This document shows positions 36,801 to 45,591 of a DNA stretch of 64,000 nucleotides, piece after piece (position 1 is the first letter of the stretch; every line of letters starts with the position of its first letter). A model generated the notes under the pieces. It was not told the DNA's origin. It saw nothing but the letters and a program-made list of their open reading frames with translations, and did no database searches. The translations under genes and the position numbers were made by a program. The DNA comes from Microbulbifer elongatus (GTDB taxonomy: Bacteria > Pseudomonadota > Gammaproteobacteria > Pseudomonadales > Cellvibrionaceae), in NCBI RefSeq assembly GCF_021165935.1, contig NZ_CP088953.1:1176001-1240000 (forward strand), given 5' to 3'.

Positions 36801-37292
36801 TCAGGAAATGACGACGAGCGGCTGATCAAACTCTACCGGCTGGCCGTCGTCCACCAGAATGGCTTCGATGGTACCGGCCTTGTCGGCTTCGATCTGATTC
36901 ATCATCTTCATGGCTTCGACAATGCAGATCACGTCGCCGACTTTCACCTGCTGGCCCACTTTCACAAAGGGATCAGCGCCGGGGCTGGAGGCGGCGTAGA
37001 AGGTGCCCACCATGGGAGATTTGACCGGGTGGCCGGTCAGTGCCGGTACGGACTCGGCTTCGGATTCTGCCGGTGCGGCGGCGGGCGCTGGCGCCGGTGC
37101 TGCCGGTGCCTGGGGAGCAGCCGGTGCTGCAGCCATAGGCATGGCCATCTGTGGTACCTGCATGGTGGCGCCACTGGTGCCGCGGCTGATGCGCACGGAC
37201 TCTTCGCCCTCTTTGATTTCCAGTTCGCCGATATCGGACTCTTCGAGCAGTTCGATCAGCTTTTTGATTTTGCGGATATCCATAACGTTCAC
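36801..37292 (-). CDS. accB: Biotin carboxyl carrier protein of acetyl-CoA carboxylase
   Basis: A 163-aa BCCP. The N-terminal ~35 residues ([20 protein letters not shown]) match the family, an Ala/Pro-rich linker (~55-85) follows, and the C-terminal biotinyl domain carries the target lysine in [14 protein letters not shown] (K129) with the thumb-like [17 protein letters not shown]. It works with AccC (next gene) and the AccAD transferase encoded elsewhere. Confidence 0.96.
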   Translation of the reverse strand: MNVMDIRKIKKLIELLEESDIGELEIKEGEESVRISRGTSGATMQVPQMAMPMAAAPAAPQAPAAPAPAPAAAPAESEAESVPALTGHPVKSPMVGTFYAASSPGADPFVKVGQQVKVGDVICIVEAMKMMNQIEADKAGTIEAILVDDGQPVEFDQPLVVIS

Positions 37293-37355
37293 TCTCGATT
37301 TCTTGATTGCTGGTTCCCCGGCGCGCAGCCGGGGAATGAAAAATCTGTCTGGTGG

Positions 37356-37808
37356 CTATCTGGCCGGTGTGCCGTTGAGGCGCATGAGCGCCGCTTCAAG
37401 GGCCAGAGTGTAGCTATCTGCACCGAACCCGCAGATAACACCCTGTGCCAGATCCGATAGATACGAATGATGGCGAAAGGTTTCGCGGGCGTGAGGGTTG
37501 GACAGGTGCACTTCAATAAACGGAATTGACACGCCCGCCAGGGCATCGCGCAGGGCAACGCTGGTGTGAGTAAAGGCGGCGGGATTGATGACGATAAGGT
37601 CGACCTTGTCGGCCAGTGCCTGATGGATGCGCTCCACCAGTTCACCTTCGTGGTTGCTCTGCAGGCTGTCGAATTCGCAGCCGGCGGCGGCGCACTGGGC
37701 GCGGGCGGCTTCGTCAATCTGGGCGAGGGTGGTGGAGCCATAAATGCCTGGTTCACGGGTGCCCAGCAGATTCAGATTGGGGCCATGTAGCAACAGCAGT
37801 TTCGCCAT
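37356..37808 (-). CDS. aroQ: Type II 3-dehydroquinate dehydratase
   Basis: A 150-aa enzyme of the shikimate pathway. Start ATG 37808 with GAGG upstream gives the standard N-terminus ([20 protein letters not shown]), including the asparagine and the catalytic tyrosine region (GIYGSTTL). Further motifs are [41 protein letters not shown] and a [11 protein letters not shown] turn. It heads the aroQ-accB-accC cluster, an arrangement common in gammaproteobacteria. Confidence 0.96.
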   Translation of the reverse strand: MAKLLLLHGPNLNLLGTREPGIYGSTTLAQIDEAARAQCAAAGCEFDSLQSNHEGELVERIHQALADKVDLIVINPAAFTHTSVALRDALAGVSIPFIEVHLSNPHARETFRHHSYLSDLAQGVICGFGADSYTLALEAALMRLNGTPAR

Positions 37809-38122
37809 TTCGTGCCTCATTCCATCTCTCGCCCGACCCGATAAGGGTGCGCGCGAAATTGTGACTAAAATCCGGAAAAAGTCATACAACTGCCCGGAAA
37901 ACACCGTCAAACGGCAGATTTGCCGAAATTGCGCCGGAGTTTGCCGCAAAAGTGACCCTCTGTCCATGCCTCAAATGCACAAATAGAGAAGTTGCCCGCA
38001 GTTCGCCGAAAATCGCGCCCTGATTCGTGCAAAGTTCTATGGCAGCTGGCTGCATCACCTGATTGATTGGCTGGAATGGCGGTATCGGAGGGTGCGCGCT
38101 GAAGGGGGGGGGAGCGGAACTG
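37809..38122. other. Intergenic region upstream of aroQ
   Basis: The 351-bp gap between aroQ and dsbD (both minus strand) should hold the aroQ-acc promoter. I see no convincing -10/-35 pair, no ORF with natural composition and no hairpin-element copy in it; only the dsbD hairpin at 38123 stands out. Confidence 0.4.
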
Positions 38123-38152
38123 CCCGCTGCCGGCGATTTGGCCGGCAGCGGG
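38123..38152 (-). terminator. Terminator-like hairpin after dsbD
   Basis: A perfect 12-bp stem (CCCGCTGCCGGC and its complement) with a six-base loop, eight bases past the dsbD stop. A T-run is lacking on the minus strand, so it could also be a stabilising hairpin. Confidence 0.6.
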
Positions 38153-38159
38153 GGGCGGG

Positions 38160-40037
38160 TCAGGCGCCGTTGGGGTTTTCCGCGACCGCCTCGTTGCTGA
38201 TGGCGCTGCGCATGGCGGTCAGCAGGCCGTCGCGGGTGAGAATCTGCGGCAAAATCTGCGGCTCACCGCCGCCCGCGGGGAACAGCAGATAGAGAGGGAC
38301 ACTGGAGCGGCCGTAGCGGGCCAGCAGCTCGGTGATCTGGGGATCCTGGTTGGTCCAGTCTCCTTTGAGGGCGGTGATGCCCATATCGCCAATGGCGGCC
38401 TTGATGGCGTCACTGGAGAGCACCACTTTTTCGTTCGCCAGGCAGGTAATGCACCAGGCCGCGGTCATATTGATCAGTACCGGGCGCCCGGCGTTGCGCG
38501 CTTCTTGCAGGGCTTCCGGAGTGTAGGTCTGCCAGTAGTCACTCTTGCTCTGGGTGACCTGCCCGGTGGCGGTAACGAGGTTGGGCAGTACCCATGCGGC
38601 GCCGGCAATCGCGGCGGCGGCCACACCGCTGCGCAGCCAGCGTTTGCGGTCGTCGCTGGCCGCAGGCCACAGCCACAGGGCGAAGGCAATGGCCACCGCG
38701 CCGGCGAGTACCAGCGCCACACCATCGCTGCCGGTCTGGCGCCCGAGTACCCACAGCAGCCACACTGCGGTCAGATACATGGGAAAGGCCAGCAGTTGTT
38801 TCAGGGTGTCCATCCAGGGGCCGGGGCGGGGCAGGCGCCGGGCCAGCGCGGGAAGGTAGGTCAGCAGCAGAAACGGCGCCGCCATGCCGAAGCCCAGCGC
38901 GGCGAATACCGCCAGTGCGATGGGCGCCGGTTGGGTCACCGCAAAGCCGAGCGCGGAGCCCATCAGGGGAGCCGTGCAGGGGCTGGCAACCACGGTAGCC
39001 AGGGCGCCGGTGGTGAAAGAGCCGCTGAGCCCCTTGTGTTCACTGCCAGCGCCGAGCCCCATCAGGCGGCCGCCAAACTCGGTCAACCCGGACAGGCTGA
39101 GGCCCATGGCGAAAAACAGGTATACCAGCACGGCTACAACCACCGGTGACTGCAACTGGAAGCCCCAGCCCACCGCTTCACCCGCGGTGCGCAGGGCCAG
39201 CATCAGTGCCGCAATCAGCAGAAAGGTGGCGACCACCCCTGCGGTATAGGACCAGCCGTGGAGGTGCTGGCGCTCGCCGTTGTGCGTAATCGCCAGAGCC
39301 TTGATGGATAGCACCGGGAACACGCAGGGCATCAGATTGAGCAGCAACCCGCCTCCGAATGCGAGAGCAATGGCCAGCAACAGGCTGCCGCTGCCGGCGC
39401 CGCCGGACTGCAGGAGCGGTGTGCTGGTCGCCGCTGTCGCGGCACTGCCGCCGCTACCCGACCCACCGCCACCCTCAATGGCGGTGGCGGTCTTCCGGGT
39501 CAGGTCGAGTGCGAAATCACGGGTCTGTGGTGGGTAGCAGAGACCGGCGTCGGCGCAGCCCTGATAGTGCACCTGTATCTGTGCGCTGCGGGTTCCGGCC
39601 GCCAGGGCCAGCGGAACCTCCAGCTGCCAGCGGTACACCTCGGTTTCCTTTTCGAAATAGTCATCCCAGATGACTTCCCCGGCTACCAGGTTAAGCGGCA
39701 GCGCACTCCTGGTATCCCCGTTCACCAGGTACACCGCGAGCTTGTCTTTGTAGAGGTAGTATTCCGGGGCAATCTGGAACAATGCGGTAGCGCTGTCGTC
39801 GGAGAGAAGGAAGTCCAGCTGGTAGGCCTGGTCCACCGGCAGGAATTCATCCTGTCCGCTGCTGAGCGCTGCGAAGGGATTGTCCGCCTGGGCTCGCGCG
39901 GGTTGGGGGGGCAGTAGTCCCAGCAGCAGCGCGGCGAGCGCGATGGCGGCTGCCGCAAGCAGGCGGCTGTGCAGACCCTGTCGGCCCGGCGTGTGAAGAG
40001 GGGCTAATTCGCCCTCTTGGTATGTCTTCGCAGTCAT
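38160..40037 (-). CDS. dsbD: Thiol:disulfide interchange protein DsbD
   Basis: A 625-aa inner-membrane electron conductor that passes reducing power from thioredoxin to periplasmic proteins. A signal/anchor at the N-terminus is followed by the alpha domain with its cysteine pair (GCADAGLCYPP, C161 and C167), then eight membrane helices with the two functional cysteines (LLNLMPCVFPVLS and VASPCTAPLMG), then a thioredoxin-like gamma domain with AAWCITC near residue 540. Start ATG 40037 is preferred to a TTG two codons upstream; both have poor Shine-Dalgarno sites. Divergent from a lipoprotein gene. Confidence 0.95.
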   Translation of the reverse strand: MTAKTYQEGELAPLHTPGRQGLHSRLLAAAAIALAALLLGLLPPQPARAQADNPFAALSSGQDEFLPVDQAYQLDFLLSDDSATALFQIAPEYYLYKDKLAVYLVNGDTRSALPLNLVAGEVIWDDYFEKETEVYRWQLEVPLALAAGTRSAQIQVHYQGCADAGLCYPPQTRDFALDLTRKTATAIEGGGGSGSGGSAATAATSTPLLQSGGAGSGSLLLAIALAFGGGLLLNLMPCVFPVLSIKALAITHNGERQHLHGWSYTAGVVATFLLIAALMLALRTAGEAVGWGFQLQSPVVVAVLVYLFFAMGLSLSGLTEFGGRLMGLGAGSEHKGLSGSFTTGALATVVASPCTAPLMGSALGFAVTQPAPIALAVFAALGFGMAAPFLLLTYLPALARRLPRPGPWMDTLKQLLAFPMYLTAVWLLWVLGRQTGSDGVALVLAGAVAIAFALWLWPAASDDRKRWLRSGVAAAAIAGAAWVLPNLVTATGQVTQSKSDYWQTYTPEALQEARNAGRPVLINMTAAWCITCLANEKVVLSSDAIKAAIGDMGITALKGDWTNQDPQITELLARYGRSSVPLYLLFPAGGGEPQILPQILTRDGLLTAMRSAISNEAVAENPNGA

Positions 40038-40221
40038 TGGCAATAAAATTCTTTATAGTCGGGCAAAGTTGGACTGTTGTGGCGAGCTGGTGTTCCCCGG
40101 GAGGCGGTGGCGACCCGGCTGTGTGGCTGGCGTCGTCTGCAACTCATCGGTTCAGTGCGCTGGCAGTATACCGGCGGTCTTGGTACAAAAAAACAACAGT
40201 GGCTAACGGGGCCAGTATGGT

Positions 40222-41022
40222 TTGGAGGTGGTTATCAGAAAGTTGATATCGGTCGCATTTCGGCCACCCGCAGCGTGGGTGCGCGCGGGTCGCTCCGCTG
40301 GCGCAGGGGTGGTGCCTTCCCTGCCGCCGGTGTTTCTGACGCTTGCACTGCTGGCGGGCTGCGCCGCGCCGCCCCCGGAACCTCCGCCGCCGGTGGTCGC
40401 CCCGCCGCCGCCTGTGGGGCCAAGCCCGGAGGAGATCCGTCAACGCACCGTTCGCCATTTTCTCGGCCGCGCCGAAGAGGCCCAGCGGGAGGGGTTTATC
40501 ACCATGCCGGCGGGAGCCAGTGCCTATGACTTCTACTTGCAGGTGCAGCAGCTCGATCCGGGCAATGCCCAGGCTGCGGCCGGCATCCAGACCCTGGTCA
40601 TGCATCTGGTGGATCAGGCGCGGGATGCGCTGCGCCGGCGCGCCTTCGGGCGGGTGAGCAGCCTGTTGAATACCGCCGACGAGATTGCCCCGGGTAACCC
40701 GCTGTCGGCGGAGGTTCGAAAACAGGCGCGCCGCGAACAGCAGCGTGCCCGTGAGGACGTCGCCCTGGAGGGCCCGGGTGCACAAACCGTATCGCTGCCC
40801 CCAGCGGCGTTGTCGGCGCGCTCGGAAGCCATGGTGCAGATGCTCGGGGAGATCGCCCAGCGCATTCGCCAGCACCAGTTGCGGGTGATTATTGTGGCGC
40901 GAGATGACAGCGAGGGCCGCTGGATCTATGGGCAGTTGCGCCAGGCGGTACCCGGGTACCGGGTTCGGGGTGATATAAAGCTCGGCAATCCACCCCGATT
41001 ACTGTTACAAAAGAGCCAGTAA
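40222..41022 (+). CDS. Proline-rich lipoprotein of unknown function
   Basis: About 266 aa with a lipobox (TLALLAGCAAP), an extremely proline-rich stretch right after it (PPPEPPPPVVAPPPPVG), then a helical region resembling a TPR-like repeat (DFYLQVQQLDPGNAQAAAG, RRAFGRVSSLLNTADE) and a basic C-terminal part. The start is unclear: the frame is open to a TTG at 40222, and a GTG at 40228 overlaps the GGAGG that should serve it. Probably anchored in the outer membrane with the proline region spanning the periplasm; function unknown. Confidence 0.65.
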   Translation: MEVVIRKLISVAFRPPAAWVRAGRSAGAGVVPSLPPVFLTLALLAGCAAPPPEPPPPVVAPPPPVGPSPEEIRQRTVRHFLGRAEEAQREGFITMPAGASAYDFYLQVQQLDPGNAQAAAGIQTLVMHLVDQARDALRRRAFGRVSSLLNTADEIAPGNPLSAEVRKQARREQQRAREDVALEGPGAQTVSLPPAALSARSEAMVQMLGEIAQRIRQHQLRVIIVARDDSEGRWIYGQLRQAVPGYRVRGDIKLGNPPRLLLQKSQ

Positions 41023-41048
41023 ACGGTGCAAATACGGAAACCAGAATA

Positions 41049-41582
41049 ATGATCAGGATTCATCCCTTATTTGTCTTGTGCATCACGGCGTTTGTCTCCG
41101 CTGTGGCGCTCGCCGAGAAACCGCTGCCGGCCTCTGCTGGTGTCACTGCGGAAGTCGCCGCCCTCGGTTATGCGCGGGAAATGCCTCCCGGTGCCCCCCT
41201 GGGAGCGGCCTACCTGCAGTTGCGCAATTCTGGCGCCCATGTCCGGGTGCTGCAGCAGGTAGAGCTGCCGGCCTACCCCGAGGCGAGGGTGGAGTTGCAC
41301 ACTACTCAGCTGGTGGATGGCGTGAGCCGGATGCGCCCGGTGAAAAAATTGTCGGTACCCGCCCATGGCGTACTTGAAATGGGCCCGGGCGCGACCCACC
41401 TGATGGTGCATGGTGTGCGGCTGATGGCGGGTGACAGGCTCGAACTACAACTGGTCTTTGCGGATGGCGACGTTCAGCAGCTGGTATTGCCGGTGTTGGG
41501 ATTAAGTGAGCCCCCGCCGACGGGCATGCGCGCAGAAAAGCCTGAGGGGCATCACCACCACCATCATCACGGCCATGGATAA
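41049..41582 (+). CDS. Periplasmic copper chaperone PCu(A)C with histidine tail
   Basis: A 177-aa PCu(A)C-family copper chaperone, expected to deliver Cu(I) to the CuA or CuB sites of cytochrome oxidase. A signal peptide ends near AVALAEK. The classical copper site H-x10-M-x21-H-x-M is exact: H84, M95, H117, M119. The C-terminus carries seven consecutive histidines (GHHHHHHHGHG), an unusual natural His-tail that may buffer extra metal. It follows the proline-rich lipoprotein by 26 bp and could be cotranscribed. Confidence 0.9.
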   Translation: MIRIHPLFVLCITAFVSAVALAEKPLPASAGVTAEVAALGYAREMPPGAPLGAAYLQLRNSGAHVRVLQQVELPAYPEARVELHTTQLVDGVSRMRPVKKLSVPAHGVLEMGPGATHLMVHGVRLMAGDRLELQLVFADGDVQQLVLPVLGLSEPPPTGMRAEKPEGHHHHHHHGHG

Positions 41583-41749
41583 ATTGGCCATTTCGCCAAG
41601 AAAGGTGACCTGGTAACGGAAATTTTTGCCCCGTTCTGTTGTTATCTGACTGTCATTATCTGAGGCTGGCGGTTCGACCATGTAACGCTCTGCCGGGAGT
41701 GGACTGGAAGCCGATATAACCGCCGCCCCGTGCAAAATTGGAGAATGCT

Positions 41750-42328
41750 ATGAAAACACTGGCCGCAATACTGGTAACAGGATTTGCTGTCATGCTTGGT
41801 GCCTGTGCCCACAGCCCGGTGCAGGTCGAGATCAGGCCGCAGGTGGCGGTTGCGCCGGACACCATTGGTAGTGGCTACACACTGTCCGCCCGCGGTGCCA
41901 ACCAGCTGGGGGATGAAGGGCTCGGTTCCCTTGGCGGTGTCTACGCGGATTCCTCCAATGTGACTCTGGCCAACAATATCGAGCAGGCGATGTCCGCGGC
42001 GCTTTATCAGGGCTTTGAGTCTTGGTCTTTCCGCAGCGTGGAAGGGGCTGGCGATGTACAGGTAGTAGCCAACTTGACTGAGCTGACCTACAGCAGCCCG
42101 AACAAACTCTATACCACTAAAGTAAATTCCGGTGCGGCAATTCAGCTGCAGGTGACCGTGAAGGGCGCTACCTTTTTCGGCAACTACAGCACCAGCGGGA
42201 AGGACCGCAACCTGATCAAGCCCAGCCAGGAAGAGGTGGAGAGCACCATTAACCAGTTGCTCAGTGCCACGTTGCAGCGCGCCTTTGAAGATGAAAAACT
42301 GAAAGCATTCCTGCGCCAACACCTGTGA
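41750..42328 (+). CDS. YajG-family lipoprotein
   Basis: A 192-aa lipoprotein of the YajG family. ATG 41750 is preferred over a TTG four codons upstream because GGAG lies seven bases before it; the lipobox is MLGAC (C19). The body matches the family (QLGDEGLGSLGGVYADSS-like, NNIEQAMSAALYQGF). YajG proteins are outer-membrane lipoproteins of unknown function. No obvious operon partner. Confidence 0.85.
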   Translation: MKTLAAILVTGFAVMLGACAHSPVQVEIRPQVAVAPDTIGSGYTLSARGANQLGDEGLGSLGGVYADSSNVTLANNIEQAMSAALYQGFESWSFRSVEGAGDVQVVANLTELTYSSPNKLYTTKVNSGAAIQLQVTVKGATFFGNYSTSGKDRNLIKPSQEEVESTINQLLSATLQRAFEDEKLKAFLRQHL

Positions 42329-42404
42329 TAAGCTGACCGAGCCGACTGAACGTACTGTTTCAGCGGAGCGCTTGACTGTGAAGGCCCATTAAACTGGATG
42401 TCCC

Positions 42405-44186
42405 TTGACTGAATTCGATCCCCAACATGCTCGCTACCATGGCCAGCTGGACAACGCGGAGCCGGACCCTCTGCCCGAAGGGCAGTTGAGTGCGGCGGCT
42501 GCCGAGTTGGCGCTGGGTGAGGTGGCCGATGGGGTGGTGATCACCGATCGCCACGGCCGTATCCGCTACAGCAATCCCCTGGCGGGCGAGCTGTGTGGAA
42601 GCCTGATGGGGTTACTGCCGGGGCAGTTGCTGAAGGAAAGTCTGCCGCTTCTCGATGAGACCGGAGTCCCGCTGGATCTGTCGCTGGAATGTGGCGATGG
42701 GGAAGAGGTGCCCAGCCGCCGTGAATTTCAGGCATATATCTCCCGGGAAGGCGAAGCCGGGGTCGATGGCGCGCCGGTGGAAATCAGCATCCAGGTAAAC
42801 AGCCTGAAAGAGGGCGTCAACCTGGAAGGATTTGTGCTGGTTTTGCGCCACACGTCTGAAGCCCGCCGTATATCCTCCCGCCTTAGCTGGCACAGTAGCC
42901 ACGACGCACTCACCCGCTTACCCAATCGACAGACGTTTGAGCACGCGCTGCAACAGTTGCTCAGTAGCAATACCGGCCCCCGCCAGCATCATATTCTGCT
43001 GTATCTCGATGTGTACCAGTTCAAAGTGGTCAACGACACGCTGGGTTACAGCGCCGGCGATGCGCTGCTGATTGCGCTCGCGGGTATTCTCACCCGCTGC
43101 CTGGGCAAGGGCGATCTTCTGGGGCGCGTGGGCAGTGACGAGTTCGCATTGCTGCTGCGCGACTGCACGCTGGAAGAGGCCAAGCGCATAGTCACCCGCC
43201 TGCGGGAGGCGGTGAACGAGTTTGTTTTCGAATGGGAAAGTAGTGAGACCCGCCCGGCCCTTTCCATTGGCGCGGTCAGTGTCGATGCCCATGCGCCTCC
43301 TGCCAGCCAGTTACTGGCATCCGCCAACGATGCGTGCAGCGCGGCGCGGGACCAGGGACGTAACCGGGTGAAATTTTTCGGTGATTCCCGCAAGGCACTG
43401 GAGAAGCGCCGCGAGAGTACCTGGCTTGCGGAAATCCACGCGGCCATCCGCGAGGACCGACTGATGCTTTACCGCCAGCCGGTGGTGGCGTTGCAGGAGA
43501 AAAACCGGGTGCACCACTACGAGGTGCTGGTGCGCATGCGTGGGCGCGATGGGGATGTGATTTCACCGGGTCTGTTTTTACCGGCGGCGGAACGCTACGG
43601 GATCATTGATGATGTTGACCGCTGGGTGATCCGTAAGATTTTCCATTATATGGCGCTGGAACAGAGCAGTGGTTCTGGCGGCTTTCACTATGCGATCAAT
43701 ATCTCGGGAATCAGTCTCGGGGATGAATATTTTGCGGATTTCGTACTGCGGGAACTGACCGAGGCAGGGGTGGCACCGTCCCGTGTGCAGTTTGAGATTA
43801 CCGAGACGAGTGCGATCAATAATCTGGATCGGGCGCTGATGTTCATTCACAAGCTGCGCGCGGCGGGTTGCAGTTTTGCGCTGGATGATTTCGGGCGCGG
43901 TGCCTCTTCGCTGGCGTATCTGCGTCAGTTGCCGGTGGATTATCTGAAGATCGATGGGTCCTTTGTGCGCAATATGCTGGAGGATGAAATCGACAGTGCG
44001 ATGGTGAGTACGGTGGACCATCTGGCGAAGCGGATGGGGATCAGCACCATTGCGGAGTTCGCGGAGACGCCGGAGCTGTTGGAGAAGCTGCGGATGATGG
44101 GGGTGGATTATGCGCAGGGGTTCGGGATTGCTGCTGCTGCCTGTCTGCCTGAGATTAGTGGGCCGCGGCCTTCTTCTGTGAACTGA
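42405..44186 (+). CDS. PAS-GGDEF-EAL cyclic-di-GMP protein
   Basis: A 593-aa cytoplasmic signalling protein beginning with a TTG start (GGATG upstream). A PAS-like N-terminal region (~30-150) is followed by a GGDEF domain (~165-320) and a C-terminal EAL domain (~340-590). The GGDEF signature is degenerate (RVGSDEF), and the EAL signature is EVLVR rather than EALLR, but the catalytic-pocket parts FALDDFGRGASSLAYLRQL, LKIDGSFV and the glutamate in EITETSA are intact. Most likely an active phosphodiesterase with a regulatory or GTP-binding GGDEF domain, though the A-to-V change is a caveat. Element B copy 3 follows it. Confidence 0.9.
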   Translation: MTEFDPQHARYHGQLDNAEPDPLPEGQLSAAAAELALGEVADGVVITDRHGRIRYSNPLAGELCGSLMGLLPGQLLKESLPLLDETGVPLDLSLECGDGEEVPSRREFQAYISREGEAGVDGAPVEISIQVNSLKEGVNLEGFVLVLRHTSEARRISSRLSWHSSHDALTRLPNRQTFEHALQQLLSSNTGPRQHHILLYLDVYQFKVVNDTLGYSAGDALLIALAGILTRCLGKGDLLGRVGSDEFALLLRDCTLEEAKRIVTRLREAVNEFVFEWESSETRPALSIGAVSVDAHAPPASQLLASANDACSAARDQGRNRVKFFGDSRKALEKRRESTWLAEIHAAIREDRLMLYRQPVVALQEKNRVHHYEVLVRMRGRDGDVISPGLFLPAAERYGIIDDVDRWVIRKIFHYMALEQSSGSGGFHYAINISGISLGDEYFADFVLRELTEAGVAPSRVQFEITETSAINNLDRALMFIHKLRAAGCSFALDDFGRGASSLAYLRQLPVDYLKIDGSFVRNMLEDEIDSAMVSTVDHLAKRMGISTIAEFAETPELLEKLRMMGVDYAQGFGIAAAACLPEISGPRPSSVN

Positions 44187-44217
44187 CCCCTTTGGGTTTT
44201 GAATTTCCTCTGGTGGC

Positions 44218-44329
44218 GGTCGAGCACCGGGAAAGGGGGTTCAGGACCGCTGCAAGTACATCCCTGTAAGCTGCGTCGGCGACGTCCCTGTCGCCGACGC
44301 TCCTGAAAACCCTTTCCCGGCACTCGACC
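44218..44329 (+). repeat. Mosaic hairpin element, type B, copy 3
   Basis: A 112-bp element. Arms 44218-44246 and 44301-44329 pair in 25 of 29 positions, again with the tandem CA/CA mismatch and AGCACCGGG. Hairpin 2 has an 11-bp stem GCGTCGGCGAC around GTCCCT, differing from copies 1 and 2 at several positions on both sides so that pairing is kept. Located between the convergent GGDEF/EAL and PfkB genes, with no A partner. Confidence 0.85.
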
Positions 44330-44383
44330 TTCGCATCAGCTGTACCACTTCGTTGTTTTGCTAGCTCTGTGGCTTTATCACTT

Positions 44384-45400
44384 TTACGCGTTTGCTGCCT
44401 GCTCCAGCAGCTCCTTATGCTGCTCCGGGCGCAGTCTCGGTCCATACTGACTCACCACCTGTGCCGCCGCGCGGCAGGCCAGCTCACCGGCTTCGGCAAA
44501 ACTTTTTCCACGATTGATTCCGAACAGGAAGGCGCCGGCGAACATGTCGCCGGCGCCGTTGGTGTCGATGGCCTTTACCCTGGGGCTGGCGACGCGGGTT
44601 TCCTGTTCGCCGTCCCATAGCAGTGCGCCGTCGGCGCCGAGGGTGATGGCGAAGGCGTTGCAGTGGTTGCGCAGCTCCTGGGCGGCTTCTTCGAGGGAGT
44701 CGGTGTTGCAGTATTTGAGCGCTTCTTCGCGGTTGCAGAACAGCAGGTTGACGCCGCCGCCGATCATTTCTTTGAGGCCGTCGTGGAACAGTTGCACCAT
44801 CATGGGGTCGGATAGGCTCAGAGCGGTTTTCACGCCGCCCGCTTCGGCCTGTTCGCGCAGGGCAATGGCGGCGGCGCGACCGGTGGGTGAGGATACGAGG
44901 TAGCCTTCGATATAGGCCCATCTGGATTGTGCGAGGGCGTCGCGGTCGAGCTCGTTGACCGAGAGGTCGGCACTGATACCGAGGTAGGTGTTCATACTGC
45001 GCTCGGCATCAGGGGTGATCAGCACGAGGCATTTGCCCGTGTTGCCGCTGTCGGCGTTCTGCAATACCTGTGGGTAGGCGACACCGGCAGCGGTGAGGTT
45101 GTCGCGGTAGAAGGTGCCGTTGTCGTCGTTGGCGACCTTGCAGGAGTAAAAGGTGCGCAGGCCAAAATAGCTGGCGCCGATAACGGTGTTGGCGCCGGAC
45201 CCGCCGCAGGCGCGGCTGGCGGTGACCATGTGGTTTTTGAGATCGTCGACCAGCTGCTGCTGACGGCTGTCGTCCACCAGGGTCATGACGCCTTTATCTA
45301 CCCCCAGGGCCTGCAGGTCGCTGTCGCTCACCTCGATTTCCGTGTCGAGCAGGGCGGCGCCGATGCCATAGAGTTCATATTTGTGTGTAGGGTTATGCAT
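44384..45400 (-). CDS. PfkB-family carbohydrate/adenosine kinase
   Basis: A 338-aa PfkB-superfamily kinase, closest in overall pattern to adenosine kinase-like members. Start ATG 45400; the frame is open further but the upstream part is not conserved. Motifs: GIGAALLDTEIEVSDSDL, CGGSGANTVIGASYFGLR, GYLVSSPTG, LLFCNREEALKY and the catalytic DTNGAGDMFAGAFLFGI. Substrate is not fixed by the sequence; ribose, fructose and nucleosides are all possible. Divergent from the PBP1B gene. Confidence 0.85.
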   Translation of the reverse strand: MHNPTHKYELYGIGAALLDTEIEVSDSDLQALGVDKGVMTLVDDSRQQQLVDDLKNHMVTASRACGGSGANTVIGASYFGLRTFYSCKVANDDNGTFYRDNLTAAGVAYPQVLQNADSGNTGKCLVLITPDAERSMNTYLGISADLSVNELDRDALAQSRWAYIEGYLVSSPTGRAAAIALREQAEAGGVKTALSLSDPMMVQLFHDGLKEMIGGGVNLLFCNREEALKYCNTDSLEEAAQELRNHCNAFAITLGADGALLWDGEQETRVASPRVKAIDTNGAGDMFAGAFLFGINRGKSFAEAGELACRAAAQVVSQYGPRLRPEQHKELLEQAANA

Positions 45401-45476
45401 GGGGTAGAGGGTCCGTAAGCGTGCCTGAATCTGCGTGAATGGGCGCATTATGGCCCCCAGCCGGCCCAGTGCAAGT

Positions 45477-45504
45477 TTGACTTGTGCGCGGCCGACCTTA
45501 TAAG
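45477..45504 (+). promoter_or_regulatory. Candidate sigma-70 promoter of mrcB
   Basis: TTGACT (45477-45482) and TATAAG (45499-45504) with a 16-bp spacer, 88 bp upstream of the mrcB start, in the divergent region with the PfkB gene. Good -35, acceptable -10. Confidence 0.5.
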
Positions 45505-45591
45505 TGCGCGCTATAACAGCTTGAGGCGCGCCCACAGTCGGGCGCCCTGAATGGCTATCCCGTTACTTTTCTGATCGTTATCCGGATTTCT

